DNA from: Watersipora subatra
Lineage: Eukaryota > Bryozoa > Gymnolaemata > Cheilostomatida > Watersiporidae
NCBI RefSeq assembly: GCF_963576615.1
Contig: NC_088715.1
Span: 2,248,001 to 2,312,000, forward strand
Direction of reading: 5' to 3'
DNA length: 64,000 nucleotides
In this document: positions 25,101 through 40,100 of the stretch, piece by piece
Layout: each line of letters starts with the position of its first letter
Position numbering within the stretch: position 1 is the stretch's first letter
Translations under genes and position numbers: made by a program
Notes under the pieces: generated by a model
What the model saw: the letters and a program-made list of their open reading frames with translations, nothing else
Databases searched by the model: none
What the model was told of the DNA's origin: nothing

Positions 25101-28100
25101 TGTTTTCTCAGTTCGTATTAATTGTATCATTACCGAATCATCTTTTATTGTAATCGTAGCAAAACCAACTTAATTTAGCTATTGCTAATTATTTCACTTT
25201 TACATCTAAACCCTTTTACAGTTGTTTTATTTTTTTTAATTTGACCTGCACAAAACATGTTCTTTTGATATGTAGTTTGAAAGTTGGAATGGCAAATGTT
25301 TTTTATATGTTAAATACAAATAAACTTTCTGTCCAAATACTTTTTTATTTTCCGGGCAACGCCGGGTAGTACAGCTAGCACGCTAGAAATCTGCAAATTT
25401 ATAAGTTGTAGAATAATAATTTATCAAGTGCTACAAACATATATTCATGAATAAGTGACATAAATAAACCATAATTATAATACATGCAAAAACAAAAATT
25501 AACATTTTCAAAACAAAAATATTTGCTTCATTTTGTTCTGATTGTTGCTTTCTTATGGAACGAATTCATCTTCTGGCTGTTCAATACCTTCGAAAGTGTC
25601 CGCTGACATCAACTTTTTTTTCACTGCTGTCGATGTTAGCGTCCAAAAAATTTGTTTAGTAGGGCAAAACTTGTACACTTAGCTATTTGAAAAACATTTC
25701 TCAAAAATAATAATAAACTTTTAGACTATGCGCAAATTATAGTCTGAGACAACTTAGTAACAAATTCGCTTAACACACGTCTATAACGTATCTTGTTCGT
25801 AAGTTTCGTAAGTTGGGGATCGTCGGTACATACTTTAGAAGGTAAATAATAGAAAGGATGAAACATCTGACTCTATATATAGAGCTTTCACATCAAACCC
25901 AAATCTGGTGCTGTCAAGTTGGCAGCGCCTACAAGTTGCAGGTGTAATTAGTTGAGTGGTAAAAACAGACTGACAGTTAAAACTGTTCATTTAGTGTGTG
26001 AAACTTGCAAAGACTAGCTTTTGTTTTCAACCTGTCATTAGCTGTTTCACTACTGTTACTTGTAATTGGCACTGGCAGGGCTAGCAGGTCGATTTGACAT
26101 TATTATTCATGCATCTATGGTATTGGTGAAGCGGCTTTTGATTTATTCATTCATGGCATTAACTGCAGGTGTCTTCTGACCCTCTTATGTTTTGCAGGTG
26201 GCTTTAGATCTGCTTACACACAAGCCTGAGCAGGAACAGAAGTTGTTAGCTGGTCTCATAAATAAACTGGGTGACCCTGAGAGGAAGGTCGCAGCGAATA
26301 CAGCTCATCTTCTCGGTCTATTAGGTGAGGTCTCACCACTAGTAGGCTATTGTCTATGAAGTGTTATGCCTCTTGTACATATGTTGTTCATAGGAGCTGC
26401 TGTTAGATTTGAAACCTGCCTGTTTAATACGTATAGGCATTCTAAAGGGTTCAGTAAGGATATACATACGCCGGAAAGTAAACTGTTTTCTTTGTTTAGG
26501 TGTACTTTCTAAGCATCCAGCTTTAGTTGTGAAAACTTTGAATGTTTATCTTAGGATCTCGGGATTCTTTGTTACCTGTTTTTGCAGATAATTAATGTGG
26601 TTACTTAATTGTGCCTATCGAATACTGCAGGAAGATTCTATTTATTTAAACTGAAGTTAGTAGAGCCAAGCATACAGCATACAAAGTTAATCAGTTCCGA
26701 TACTTGTTTCACATGTTGCACCAAACATTCGTACATTCTATTAATTGCTGAGGCAACAAAACAGACAACTGTAGATGCTTCAAGTACATGCTGTAGTAAA
26801 ACAATTACATTATATAAAACTATACACATAAAACATTTAATGTGAAATCTTAATTAGATTAGAGACCAAATTAATTAAATAGCAGTAGTTGAAAGGAGAA
26901 CCATGTAAACCATGTAAACCATAAAGACACATAAACAGAAGGGTAGGCACGACAATACTCATGTTTGGTGTTCGACTGAGTGATATTAGATATAGTTTAT
27001 GTCTATATTATTTTTATGTTTTTTTTTTTCAATCTTTACTACTACCTTGCCTGAAAATCTGTAGTTTTTGAATAATTTTAGAATCAAATTTTGTAAATTA
27101 CTTCAAATGTTGAGACAAATATTTGTTAAATTCAAATTAAATTACTATATTAATATATATTGACACAAAATTTATGTGTGCAGCTATATGTTACTCTGTT
27201 AAAAGATTCATGATATTGTATGTCAAGACTATACAGTGTTACGAACATAGATTTGCTGTTTACTGAAATTCACAGCATAATTCTATACCCTATCAAGTCT
27301 GCATTGTTTTGGCTGGCCAATTCATTTCTACAGTTTTAGCCATCTGTTATTGGTCATGTGTTCTCTTGACTAACTCTTGCAGAACTTATCCATTTATCTC
27401 CTTGACTACTTCAGCTTAAATTACTGTGTCATATTTACTATAGTATATGTTTTATACTAGTGATTGATTGCTTGCTTGTTTTTCAGAGTTGTCTTCTGTT
27501 GTGTTTTAGTGAGAAAACACCCAAACATGAAATTGGTTGTTGCCACCGAGGTTGAGAATCTCTTGTATCGGTCTAACATAGCACCAAAAGCACAGTGAGT
27601 TCATCTCTTGGTTATTTTATAAGTCAGCAAAAGCTATATATAGCAGAGTTGGTTCACTACAATCTTTACTTCTACTGGTTATTTTACTGGGGCTCGTTGA
27701 CTAGCTTGATTCTCCCTGTGAATTATTTATTCTGTTGAATCTCATTGGTTGATCTCTGTAAGTGGGCCGATAATATCTGATATTCTAGTCAATCTAGTGC
27801 AGGTCCAATCTCTCATCATATTGGGTGTTGACCAACATAATGCTCAAACGGTTGAACTCTAACCTTAAAAAGTCTACAGTTTTACAGCGATATACTCAAA
27901 ATTTATTTTAATATTGTAAGAAATACTTTCAAGCACGCAGAAGGGGTTTTTAATAGGCAACAAGGCATATAACAGTGTAGACACAACAGTGTATTCATTT
28001 GAATAATTCTCATTTATAGATCCAGAGTAGAGCTAATATAGTGATACTCGGATAACTCAAACTTCAAGGGATCAAGCAAAAGTGTTCGAATTATCAGAGC

Positions 28101-31100
28101 GTTCAAGTTATCAGAGCACTGTCACAAGTCCATCTATTTACTTATTTATTAGTAGATACATGTACATACAATCTATAATATAAATCAAAAGCACAAATGG
28201 CTTGTTTCAAATTAACTGCTTCTAATGTAAAGTTTAACACGTTTTTATTAAAAAGTATAGAGATTTTTCTATCACTTGAGATTGATTTGTTGTTTGAGGT
28301 AATGTTATTGCCAGGACGTTTTTTAGATTGACATTGGCAAAACTTGATTGTTGTTGAAATGCTCAAAAGAAAAGACATCTTTTTCTTTTGAGCGTTTTAC
28401 TGAAGTTTATGCAAAGATTACCTCGCTTCCGAAGGGCGATCGCTAAGCGGATGTTTAGTATAAATCAAATTTCACCAAACCTTTAGAAAAGTCGTTGACA
28501 AAAATATTTTGCCGATGGTGGTAATAACGACGCTTATGAATTACGAAAAGTCAAGGTTTACCTCTATGGCTTGGAATAAAGTGATTTTCTAAAGCGATAG
28601 CAAGGGCGAGTTATCCATGTTTCACTGATTTATAATCATAAGAAGGTTTGGGAAACTAGTAGTTAGACTTAATGGTATTCCCCCTCCTTTACACTCATAT
28701 AATATCTCCACTGTTTCTCAATTCTATGAACATAATTACAACCCTTGAATGATAAATGTTAGTTGGACAATTAAGGGCACAATTTACTTTTTCTAAGGTT
28801 TAAAGACTGGTAAATAGTCTATTTTCTTGACAGTTTCCAAGCTTTTAGAAGGAGAGCATGACTTCCTAAAAATCATGGAATTCGTATTATAAAATATCTC
28901 TTTGCCCCAATACTGTTATAAATGAAATATTCCTTAGCATTTTATCAGTTTTTAGTAAATTTCCTACACAAAATCGAACCATGATTCCCTGTTGGTTGCT
29001 CTCTCCTACTAATATGTGTTCGCTCCTGATGTGCAGAACTTGTATGTTGTTAGAGCAGCATAGGTGAACAAGATATTCATCCTGGTGATTATACCTTCAT
29101 GGCTATTATTCTAGAATGTTCCGCTATCCTTTCCTATGAATATTCCCTTTAGGTACTACGCAGTGTGTTTTCTCAATCAGATGCTGCTCAGTGAGACGGA
29201 CAAAGACCTCTCCGTTAAACTCATCACTATATACTTCAGTTTCTTCAAGGTAGGCTCATCATCTGTACAGCTACATCGGATTGTTCTAGAAAATCACTAC
29301 CCTACCTTACGGAAATACTTGTTTTGTACATTTGCACCTTATAAATATTTGATAGTCTTTTTATAAACTATTATATTTATATCTGTACTAGCTGAATGCC
29401 CAGTGTTGCCTGGGGTAATGAAAAGTCTTGGCACAGAAATATTTTTTTCATTTAACATATAACAACATTTACTATTCTAACTTTTAAACTTCATATCATG
29501 AAGTGCTTTGTGCAGTTCAAATAAATTAAGAGAAAACATAAATCATTAAAAGTTTTTAAACTTTGTCAAACAATGGCTTTATGGAAGTGTGTGTGTTGTA
29601 GCAGAAACTCATTGTATTTAAAATTCCGATGGACGATACTGGTATTTCTCGATACTGGTACAAACATAAGAAGGAGATACCATACTTTCTTTGTCTGGTA
29701 CTTTGTCTGACCAAACAGAGAGAGAATGCTGAGATAAATCCTACTCCAGTGAATACAATTGCACACGTGAAAAAAATTAATTTTTACAGATTTACCAAAA
29801 CCAGAAATATGAGTGTAGTGCCAATTTAAAATTAAACCGGCACATGTGAAAATTACAAATTAAATAATAGGATGTAATGGTAAAACAATCAGCTTTAAAA
29901 AAACGCAAAAGATAATAATAATTAATACACGTATTGACTCTCGCCATACGGTTTCAACTTTTCCTGTGTTGGCATAGTAAGGTGAAAATGTCGCATAGTG
30001 GAGTATAGAAACCCATTGTAAATATCTCATGCAAACACCCACTCGTAAAAATCATCAAAATTTTATATAGGTACTGTACATATTAAAAATTATATATAGT
30101 AACTTTAGTAACTATAGTTACTTACAGTAAGTGGTTTGGTGGTTATGCAATAAAATGTAACACTACATTGTATTATGTGCAGTACCGTACCGTAGGAGTT
30201 TTTACCTTCAAGACATACGTATAACGTAAACGTTGAATTTATCTTAAATAAATTTAGCTTACTAAACACACACTTTAAGTTAAGTTTCGTTACTAAACTT
30301 CAATATTGTTATAAGCTAAAGTTTTATTACCTACCTGTTTCCGGTTTCATTTGATCTATAATCATATATGTATAGTCGTAAATTTATCTATATACCATAA
30401 CTAATAACGAGTAACACTGAACTAAGAGAGAAAGAGCATCGTATTTGTTTTTGCGTTGTGGGAGGGATTTCGGCGAATAGTATATTGACCCCTTCGTTAT
30501 TCCGATGTATTCAGCACATCGACTGCCAAATTTAAGTTTCAAGATAAATATTTGTTGATATCGCATGGCAAATAAATTGGCATATGGCAAAAAAACATCG
30601 TGTTTCACATCGCAAGACAAAAACATCGTATGGCAGGTTCATCAGAACCCGGGGGCTCTAAGTGTAATAACGAGTGCGCAATCAGCGTGTGCAAGGCTTA
30701 GCCTTGTGGTTACACACATTCGTTGGTAGATTTGTGATTTAAATATTGCGAGTTCAAAACTAGTACGAAGGTGATTTTTCGTTGCTGTAACTTTTATCGC
30801 TATAACTGGGCAGACGAATGACAGATGGCAGACAGATTTTAAGATTTATATATATATTTTGATAAGGCGTTGCGTGCATTTGTGTCTTCTTGGGTTTTAA
30901 TTAATTTAACTCTGTTTAGAGCGCTGACTTTTCTGGTGAAAACACGAAAACCAGACTTCTGATCCTAACTTACATCTTCATCTACTATCCGATCAATTAT
31001 TGAGAATTTCTTTTCAGAACCTTCGAGCCGATTTGCACCAATTAGGAGAAAAATAATATTAAGCTTGTTATTATAAATAAATAAACAATATTAAATAATA

Positions 31101-34100
31101 TAAGCTAAATATATTAAAGTAAAATAATATTAAGCTAAGCTTGTTTTCATGCAGTTGAATGTACAACAACGCTAGTCGTGTTCAACATACTGAGTGTGCC
31201 GGATTTTGTAATACTTTGGTCATTATACCTACTAGTGATTGAAAACTTTAGGGACTCAACTGAGGATAGACTCGTGTTTTTTATATTCTCTGACCCATTC
31301 AGCTTGTCTTGAAGAACTCATTTGAGGAAATTGTATCAGGAACGCTTTTCTGAAGTTTAAAACTTCATGTGATCGGCTGTTGTAGGCATCAATAAAGACA
31401 AATGAAGTGGACTCTAAGATGATGAGCGCTTTGTTGGTGGGAGTTGTCAGAGCCTTCCCATTTGCTAAAGGTAGCTGCTACATGTTTCGAAACATTTATG
31501 GTTCCTCAGTCTAACAGCTAAATCATATATTTAATTTTAACATCGCGACATAATACGACTAATATAATACAACTAATATAATACCACTAGTATAATACAA
31601 CTAATGTAATGCGACTAATATAATACGACTGATATAATACGACTGATATAATACGACTAATATAATACGACTAGTATAATACGACTGATATAATACGACT
31701 AATATAACTATATTCTATCTGCAAGCAATATGTGAGCTGACAGTCATCAATGTATGTATGTCTAGCCTTTGTTCTCAGAGACGTAACAACATACTAGGAG
31801 GAGCTACACAATGGTTATAAGTATTTTGAGTAGTTGCTAATTTAGTGATAGAGTGAAAGCTGATAGAAAGACATTTAATTTAAACAAGTCAGTACGGGCA
31901 ATAAATTCAGAGATAATAATAGCAGCTTGTAAACTGCAGGTAGTGAGAAGCTGGATATAGAGGGCCAGATGGGTGCAATATACAAGCTGGTTCATACTGT
32001 CCACAAGTTGCATGTCAGCTTACAGGCACTTGCTTTGCTCTTTCAAGTTTGCACTGCCAGGTAACACGTATATACTTGTTGTTTTAACATTGCCAGGTAA
32101 CACGTATATACTTGTTGTTTTAACATTGCTTTTGTATACTTACGCTACACGCTACATATGTATGCTAGTTGTTTCAATATTACCAGGTAACATATGTATG
32201 CTAGTTGTTTCAATATTACCAGGTAACATATGTATGCTAGTTGTTTCAATATTACCAGGTAACATATGTATGCTAGTTGTTTCAATATTACCAGGTAACA
32301 TATGTATGCTAGTTGTTTCAATATTACCAGGTAACATATGTATGCTAGTTGTTTCAATATTACCAGGTAACACGTGTATATTAGTTGGTTCAACGTTGCC
32401 AGCTAATATGTGTGCAAATTTGAGGTTGTCAATCGCATATGCTTGTAACTTTGCTGTTGTCCAGTAACACATTTTTGTCACCCTGGAACTGTCAGGTAAC
32501 AGATGTGAACATGATAGGGATAAGATATCATCCACTCATTCCAAAGGTTTAGATATGCAAACATTTACTTTAAAACTCGTCTACATATAAATAATGTGAC
32601 ATACAGTAGATGCTTCTACAACAGAAATAATCCATTTCGAGAATGTTTTTGTTATAGTGATTTGACGTTGTTCTATCATTAAAATACATGTAAATTGCCT
32701 AATCTGTTCGAAGGTCTTTCCAAACACCTCTTTGGCTTTTCAAATTGAAAAAAATTATTGTTCGTCTACTGACTATACAATAACTGTGATTTTATTAGTT
32801 TGTATCAACAATTTTTCTGTTTTTAGACCACTTTCAGTTGGTTCAGGTTTCATGATTATGGTAGTGCTGTGCGATATGACACCACATACCAAAACAATAT
32901 ATCAGCCCTGTGAGCTATCTATATCGTTCAGTATCGAAACATTGGAGTTATGCTCTCTCGATATAGATTATTGTGGCGTTTCACCAAAAAACAGAAATAC
33001 AAGCACGATAATCATTTCCAAATACAAAAAACTTAGGAGTTATCTTTTCTCTCTAAATTAGTTTTCAGGAACTAGTGCTGGGCTGATATTGAGTCACGAA
33101 CCAACATAAATGATGTTGGTTCAGCCAATTAAACACAGATATTTATCGTCATGACATGATATCAAAAACATGGATATACCCGATTACAGAATCGACTTAC
33201 AAAACGCCCCAAAAGGAAATCATCCCACGCAAAATCGACACCTATCGTGCAGTATCGTTTTATCGCGCAGCACTAGATTACGGTACTTTTACGTTAAGTT
33301 AGGAGCACACACTTCAATTATTGCTTCTCTGTGCTTTATCGGCACATATGATAATCTTCACAGGGTGCTAGACTGAATGTGTTAGTCTATATAATAGAGA
33401 TATCCAATTATGTCAAAAAGAAAATTAGAAAATGATATTGTTAAGGCTATAGGACTCTCATTATTTAAATCAACTTTGAGAACTTGCACCGACTTGATGA
33501 CCGACTTGCACCGACTTGACGACCGACTTGCACCGACTTGACGACCGACTTGCACCGACTTGACGCTTTACATTTCTTACATCTTACATTTCCTACTTCA
33601 GAATTTCTTACATAAAAAACTGGAAAAACTTTGCATAAAGTCTTTACATTAAGTGAAATTTACGTTATATGAGGTTTACATTGTAAGATCATACAAATTT
33701 ATAGAATTGTACATTATAATTAAAATCTACAAAGAATTTAATTATAATACAAATTAGTACATTGTTTTTATTTTGTTATCAATTACATTATTTAATAATA
33801 TTTGTATACATATAATTTAATTATCCCACGACCATACGAGCGGAGCGGAAGTGTGGGAGTTTTTATGATAAATGCATGTGCACACAACTTACGGAAATTA
33901 TTCATCAACAATGAGACGAACCCTCGTCAAGAAATTTCATCAAAAATTTAAGCATCGGAATGTAAAGTCGTTAAAGTATAATAATGATACAAAACACATT
34001 TAAACCTATTTAAATATGTTACCAAGTCTTTGTAAACCTTCGATAATATCTTAAAACTTACCCATCTGATCGGATTATACACAAATAGACAGATTAATTT

Positions 34101-37100
34101 GAACGAAAATTGCCACAAAAAGCTTAAAAAGCTCGGTTTAATAAAAGTTAAGACCGAAAATTGAAACGCCAATAAAGCCGTACGACCGATTGTAGAACTA
34201 TTTAGCAGTGCGCATTTCACGAGAAAACCGTGCTCATTTCATCAGTCTATGGCATTTTTTACTTGTATTCGAATTTATTCGAAGGTTTCTGTAATAAACG
34301 TAGACCGTTTGAGGCGTAGACCGATTTACAGGTACGAAATTGTGGTACACAGTTTATCAGCCTGTGTTTTTTGTCCAATCACCGAAGGTTTCATTATTTG
34401 AAACGTTAGCCGAAATTCTTTACAACTTATGTACAAGCTAGGGCCGAACTACAACGCCCCTTCATGGCGAGAACATTTTTTATTTTGCTACATTTTTATA
34501 CGCGTGAATGCTCCTACTCGCTTTCTGTTAAAGATCGCTTATCAAAACCATTCTACATTCAATGCAACCAACTTTCAAACTGTGTATAGTACACAGTAGC
34601 TTGCCATTTTACTTCTAATTTTGCATTTCAGAGTTATAATAAACATATTTCTTTATTGTTGTTGAATTACATACATTACAGTAAATTAGGCCTACAGCTT
34701 TATAACACTTCTATAACAGGTTTTATTTTGCTGCAGTTTGCAGAAATCTTCAAGACGCATGAACGCTCATAGGTTTTCTATTATTGCTGTATTACTATAT
34801 TAACAATATTGGTTATTTTAATAATATCAGTGCATTTTACTTATAATATTGGCCAACATTGCATTTCTCCTATTGCAAGGGAGAGATATAAACGTGTAAT
34901 ATTTTCCTTTCATTGTTGTTGTTTGTCATGACCAAACACTTTTTAAATAAATTTTTTAAAAACCTATATAAATACCACAACTTCTCGATATTGTTAGCTA
35001 TGACGTTTTGAAATGTAAACAGAATTGTGTATTAGTTTTCTGTTATTACTATATTAATAAAATTGATTATTCTAAGAATACCAGTGCATTTTACTTCTAA
35101 TATTGGCCAATATTGCATTTCTCCTATTGCAGGGGGAAAATATAAACATCTTTTCCATTCATTATTGCTTATTGTTGTATATAATAACACCCTCACCCAG
35201 TACATTACAGCTACCATTGCAGTTATCCTATTGCACTGCAGAGCCATTTGATTGATAATATTGCATTTCTCAACCATCAGTACCCTTTATTTTTTTGCCA
35301 ATATCTCTGGCCATCTCTTTGGTCGTGGGCTGTATGACAGTGGAATTTCTAGTTTATATATAGTTACATGTACTTTTATTTAATGCATGTATTTTGCATT
35401 TGTTGAATACTCAAGAGTTTTGTCTTTGCAGGCAATGCTAGCCGAAAGCTTTATAACAAGCATGTTCAGCGTATGCTAAAAATGCTTTATTGGATCCATT
35501 AGTAGGTCATGGATGGCGTAATTATCATCTGGCTGAATTAATTTAAGGCAGATGCATGAGATTTTTTAAAAAGAGTGCATGAGTATTTTTATGAGAATCT
35601 CTCGACCAACATACGACAGTTTGGACTTGTGTAATAAATATCAGCAGGTTTGACTGTAATAGAATAAATATCAGCAGGTTTGACTGTAATGGAATAAATA
35701 TCAGCAGGTTTGACTGTAATAAAATAAATATCAGCAGGTTTGACTGTAATGGAATAAATATCAGCAGGTTTGACTGTAATGGAATAAATATCAGCAGGTT
35801 TGACTGTAATAGAATAAATATCAGCAGGTTTGACTGTAATGGAATAAATATCAGCAGGTTTGACTGTAATGGAATAAATATCAGCAGGTTTGACTGTAAT
35901 AGAATAGATATCAGCAGGTTTGACTGTAATGGAATAAATATCAGCACGTTTGACTGTAATAAAATAAATATCAGCAGGTTTGACTGTAATGGAATAAATG
36001 TCAGCAGATTTGACTGTAATGTTGACAATGAGGAAACACGCTGTCATTCAACTTGGTGTTCATAGCCAAGTCTCCTCATATCCATTGGCATTGAGCTCAC
36101 ATTAGTTTGTCACTTTGTTAGTGACAGCATGACGGACAGGTACTACACTTCTCTATATGCTAAGCTTCTGGATTCTGAGCTAAAAAATTCTTCCAAGCAG
36201 TCGATGTTTCTCAACCTTGTCTACAAGAGCATGAAGTCTGATCCGAGTGACAGGCGCTGCAAGGTGCTTTGATAATTTCTCCTATTCTTTTGCTAGCTTT
36301 TTTGCTGTGTGAAATAATTCAGTGTGTTTAAACGTGATAATCTGACCACATTATATTGCTCTGTATATGCTTAACCATAACCTCGATGTATTGTCTAGGT
36401 CTATGCTCCAGTTTGTCAATTTAGAAGCTGGGAGTGTCGTATAGGTATCTATGTAGTTCGTTGGGGTGTTAATCCTCTCATTATATGTTAGTCTTTTTGT
36501 ATGGTAATGGTGCACCTGCAAGGAGTGTCATATAAGTCTCTATGTAGCTCGTTAGGGTGTTATACCTCTCATTAAATGTTAGCCCTTCTGTATGTTTATG
36601 ATCCACTTGCAGGCATTTGTCAAGAGACTCCTCCAGATCTGCGCATACCAATCTCCAACATTCATCTGCGCAGCACTCATTACCATCTCAGAGCTCGTGA
36701 AAATACGGCCCGGTGTTCTCGCTCGCAAAACAACCCACCTCGTGAGTGTTTCCTATCAGCTTAGCATTATCACCTGCTCGAGTCCGTCATCTGATCATTT
36801 GTTTTCTATCAGTACAGCAGGGTGGGCTGGTGTGGACTGCCTGTGTGTTATCTTTTATATAAGAGTATGGCCGCATCAGATTGACCAAACACCTAAAAGC
36901 ATCTGTCAAGCTGATGGCAGTGGTAATATATGAATATATGACAAGTGTTAGCAAGTTGCTAGTTTGTTCATTCACAGAATAATTTGGAAAAACTTGGTTG
37001 GTAGAATTATGTAAAGAATGCTGACTTTGATTACATTTGCTATGAAGCATGGTTTATGTTTACCAAATGACCTTCAGGAAGAAGATGACAGCGAAGAAGA

Positions 37101-40100
37101 ACACTTTGTTGACGCTGACTCTGATGATGAAGGAGAAAAAGTCATACCGAGGGTGAAGAGCCAGGGCTGGACCCACAAGTCTACCCTCAAGTCTGGTTAG
37201 TTTCCTTAGAGTGTCTCAGGCATCCGCTTTGTATCTCTTCGTGCTGCCAGCAAAGCTATCATGTACTGGCAGCCAATCAGAGAGAGCTGTAGAAGTTATC
37301 ATGTACTGGCAGCCAATCAGAGAGAGCTGTAGAAGTTATCATGTATTGGCAGCCAATCAGAGAGAGCTATAGAGGAATCACTGCTGATTTTAGATGTGTA
37401 TGACGGGCTGGCTAGAAATCCGCTGTCATCCTGTGCTGACAAAGCTATTGAGACCGAGCTGGTACTTCTATCGAGACACTACCATCCCTCCGTTGTTGTT
37501 TTTGCTAAGCAGTTGTTAAGTTCTGAGGCTATTGTTTACGGTGGGGATCCGATGACAGATTTTAGCCTTCAGAAATTTCTGGACAGGTTCGTCTTTCGAA
37601 ACCCTAAAAAGATCAACAAGCAAGGTAAGTCTGCTCGTGGATCCTCCCCTTCTTTTTTACACTTTGGTGGATCCTCCCCTTTTTTATTACACTTTGGTGG
37701 ATCCTCCCCTTCTTTTGTACACATTAATGGATCCTTCCCTTTTTTTACCCTTGGTGGATCCTCACCTTTATTACACCAATTTTAGTTGAATACAACCAGT
37801 TGCATAAAAACACTAATATTTCCAGTTTGATCAAAATGTCGACCCTATTTTCTAATGTAGTTCTCTGAAATATCGCTAAAGCCCAATGTTGAGGAATTTC
37901 ACGAACAGAAATATGTTCAGGCTGCTGTTTACAATTGTTCTTTACATACCAAATTGAAAATTAAAAACATTGCAAACTGATATTATGCTGTAAATCTGAG
38001 TAATAAGAAAACTAATTGGTTCATTTTTTAGCAAAATGATCTCAACATTCCAACATCTTAAATTTAATGTGTCAAACTTTCGGGTGGATCTGCTAGCTCT
38101 GTGATGCATGATCAATGTTTTTGTATAGACATATAGGTAAGCCGTTATAAAGGCTTTCCGTAAAGAAAAAGTTAGTCACCAAATTCTTTGTATGCATCGC
38201 GTTCATCATATTAGTCGTTTTCCCTGTCTTCGTCAGGAAAGGCTGAACACCTTCTCAGTGCCCACAAGAAGACTGGAAAGAAAAAGGGGGTGGGTGTGGA
38301 CAGCCTCGCTGTTAATACCGAAGATTTTTATAAACTGGACACAGAGAAGGTTCCTGCAGATCAGATGTTCTTTCACAGGTATGTTTACATATTTCTGGTT
38401 AGTGTAACTTGCTGTCTTATGCATAACTATTACAAATACTTCCTTGGGTAAAATAGACTTGGTTACCATGAACTATGGCTCTTACAAACTATGGACAACA
38501 AGCTAACGCTTGGTATGTGCTCCACCTGTAGATTTTTTATATATTGTCATATTGTCTTTTTTATGGAACTAGATTTTCATAGAGTGATGCACATTCATAG
38601 AGTAGTCGTGACTAATTTTACTTCATGCCGGGACGTGTGTTGTCTGGCGTCTATAGATTCAAGACAGCTCAGCCATTGTTCGATATTACAGCAACTGATA
38701 GAAACATAATATGAAGCAACTTCTCACACATGTGAAGGCTTCAGTTGAGATGGTATGAAACATCAACTATTATATTGAGACATGTTTGTGCTTGTCAATG
38801 TCAAGAATGTTCCTTCCAGTTATTAACAATTTTTCGTAAGAAGGATTTGTCTTCTCTTGTTAAGGAAGATAGTTGGTAGGCAATAGATCTTTAGTGTGAG
38901 CAGCTGATGAGTGAATATAAATGAATGGATAGGCTCTTCATAGTAGCTGAAGCCCTCACTTCCATGCATTCCTCACTCACATGTCATGCATTGAGTCTTA
39001 TTAGCAATTATCAATCAGCATGGCTTAGCAATATCATCAGTTTCTCTGTTTTCTGTATTAATGTTCAGGTACATCAGTGACCAGCTCATGCGTCACTGAT
39101 GTACATTCCTGCAGCCATTGCATTAATGGAATGCATATTTAAAATAATTATTCAGAGAACACGACTCTAAAATCTGGTGAGGCCATTACATGGATAACAT
39201 TTATAAGCTGCCAGTATGTTATATGCCAGTATGTTATAAACAAAATGATAGTTATCATCGAACTCACTCGCTTTGCATCATCTTCACAGCTACTTTCACA
39301 AGCTGACAGAGAACAGTCAACACAAGCTCGGTAGCAGTCTGGGGAAGGCTGTAACGGAGGAATCAGATGACAGCGATGTCGATGACGATGCCTTTGACAC
39401 TTACCTAGCCAAGTACGAGAAGTCCTTATACAAGGACCTGTCTGAGGATGCCTTTGGAGAGGATTTTGCGAGGTGAGTGCAACACCTACCAACACCTGTC
39501 AACACCTGTTGGTTGTTTATAATTAACAGAGGATCTGGTGGTATTTGCTGTCCGCATTTGTTTACAACTCGTTCATTTGCATTTTATTTCAGTAATTTTT
39601 CTCAGCAGGCAGTCTGTGAACCCAAGTATGCCGACTAATATTTTAAATGCACGGTAGTGATTGGTCAACTCAGTTACATTTCATTTCTATGTGTTTAGCA
39701 TTTCTATATTTGATTTTGATTGGTTAATTCATCTAATACATTTCTGATTGGTTAATTGTTTCACAGCCTGATTCTGATTGGTTAAATGAACGGTCCTCTT
39801 TATTTGATAGTTCAACAGATGAGTTTTATAAAGTTAGTCTAAAAGTCTATATATAGAAGCATTAAAAACCAAATATTTTTACAGAAGCATAGCTGGTAGA
39901 ATCGAATTGTGTTCTGTTAGTTGACATTGAGCGTAAATAATAATATTAAATTCAGAGGTTGTCAAGTGTAACTGACTTACTGGTAGATCTATAGCTGACC
40001 TGTAAACCATATCTACAGTACACTAGTATTGTCAGTGCATGGGCTGTTGCTAATTACTTACACTAGTCGGGAGTATCTCTCTTCATGTCCTCCATGTTTG

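Larger units (their letters stand above)
32604..33683. mobile_element. TA-flanked inverted-repeat element with nested hAT
   Basis: It starts CAGTAGATGCTTCTACAACA after TA and ends GAGGTTTACATTG before TA. The inverted ends match only in part (CTTCTACAAC against CCTCATATAAC). A hAT-like element (32862-33275) and a 21-bp repeat (33487-33563) lie inside. Confidence 0.4.

Noticed and set aside
32143..32420. CRISPR-like regular array
   Set aside because: There are no unique spacers. The units are contiguous, near-identical tandem repeats in a eukaryotic intron.
35543..36047. Minus-strand frames of QSNLLIFI and TVKPADIYSI repeats
   Set aside because: Artefact of the 30-bp array in CEBPZ intron 13.
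37255..37372. CCAAT motifs in the 40-bp repeat as autoregulatory CEBPZ binding sites
   Set aside because: They are intronic copies in a tandem repeat far from the promoter. A three-copy coincidence is enough to explain them.
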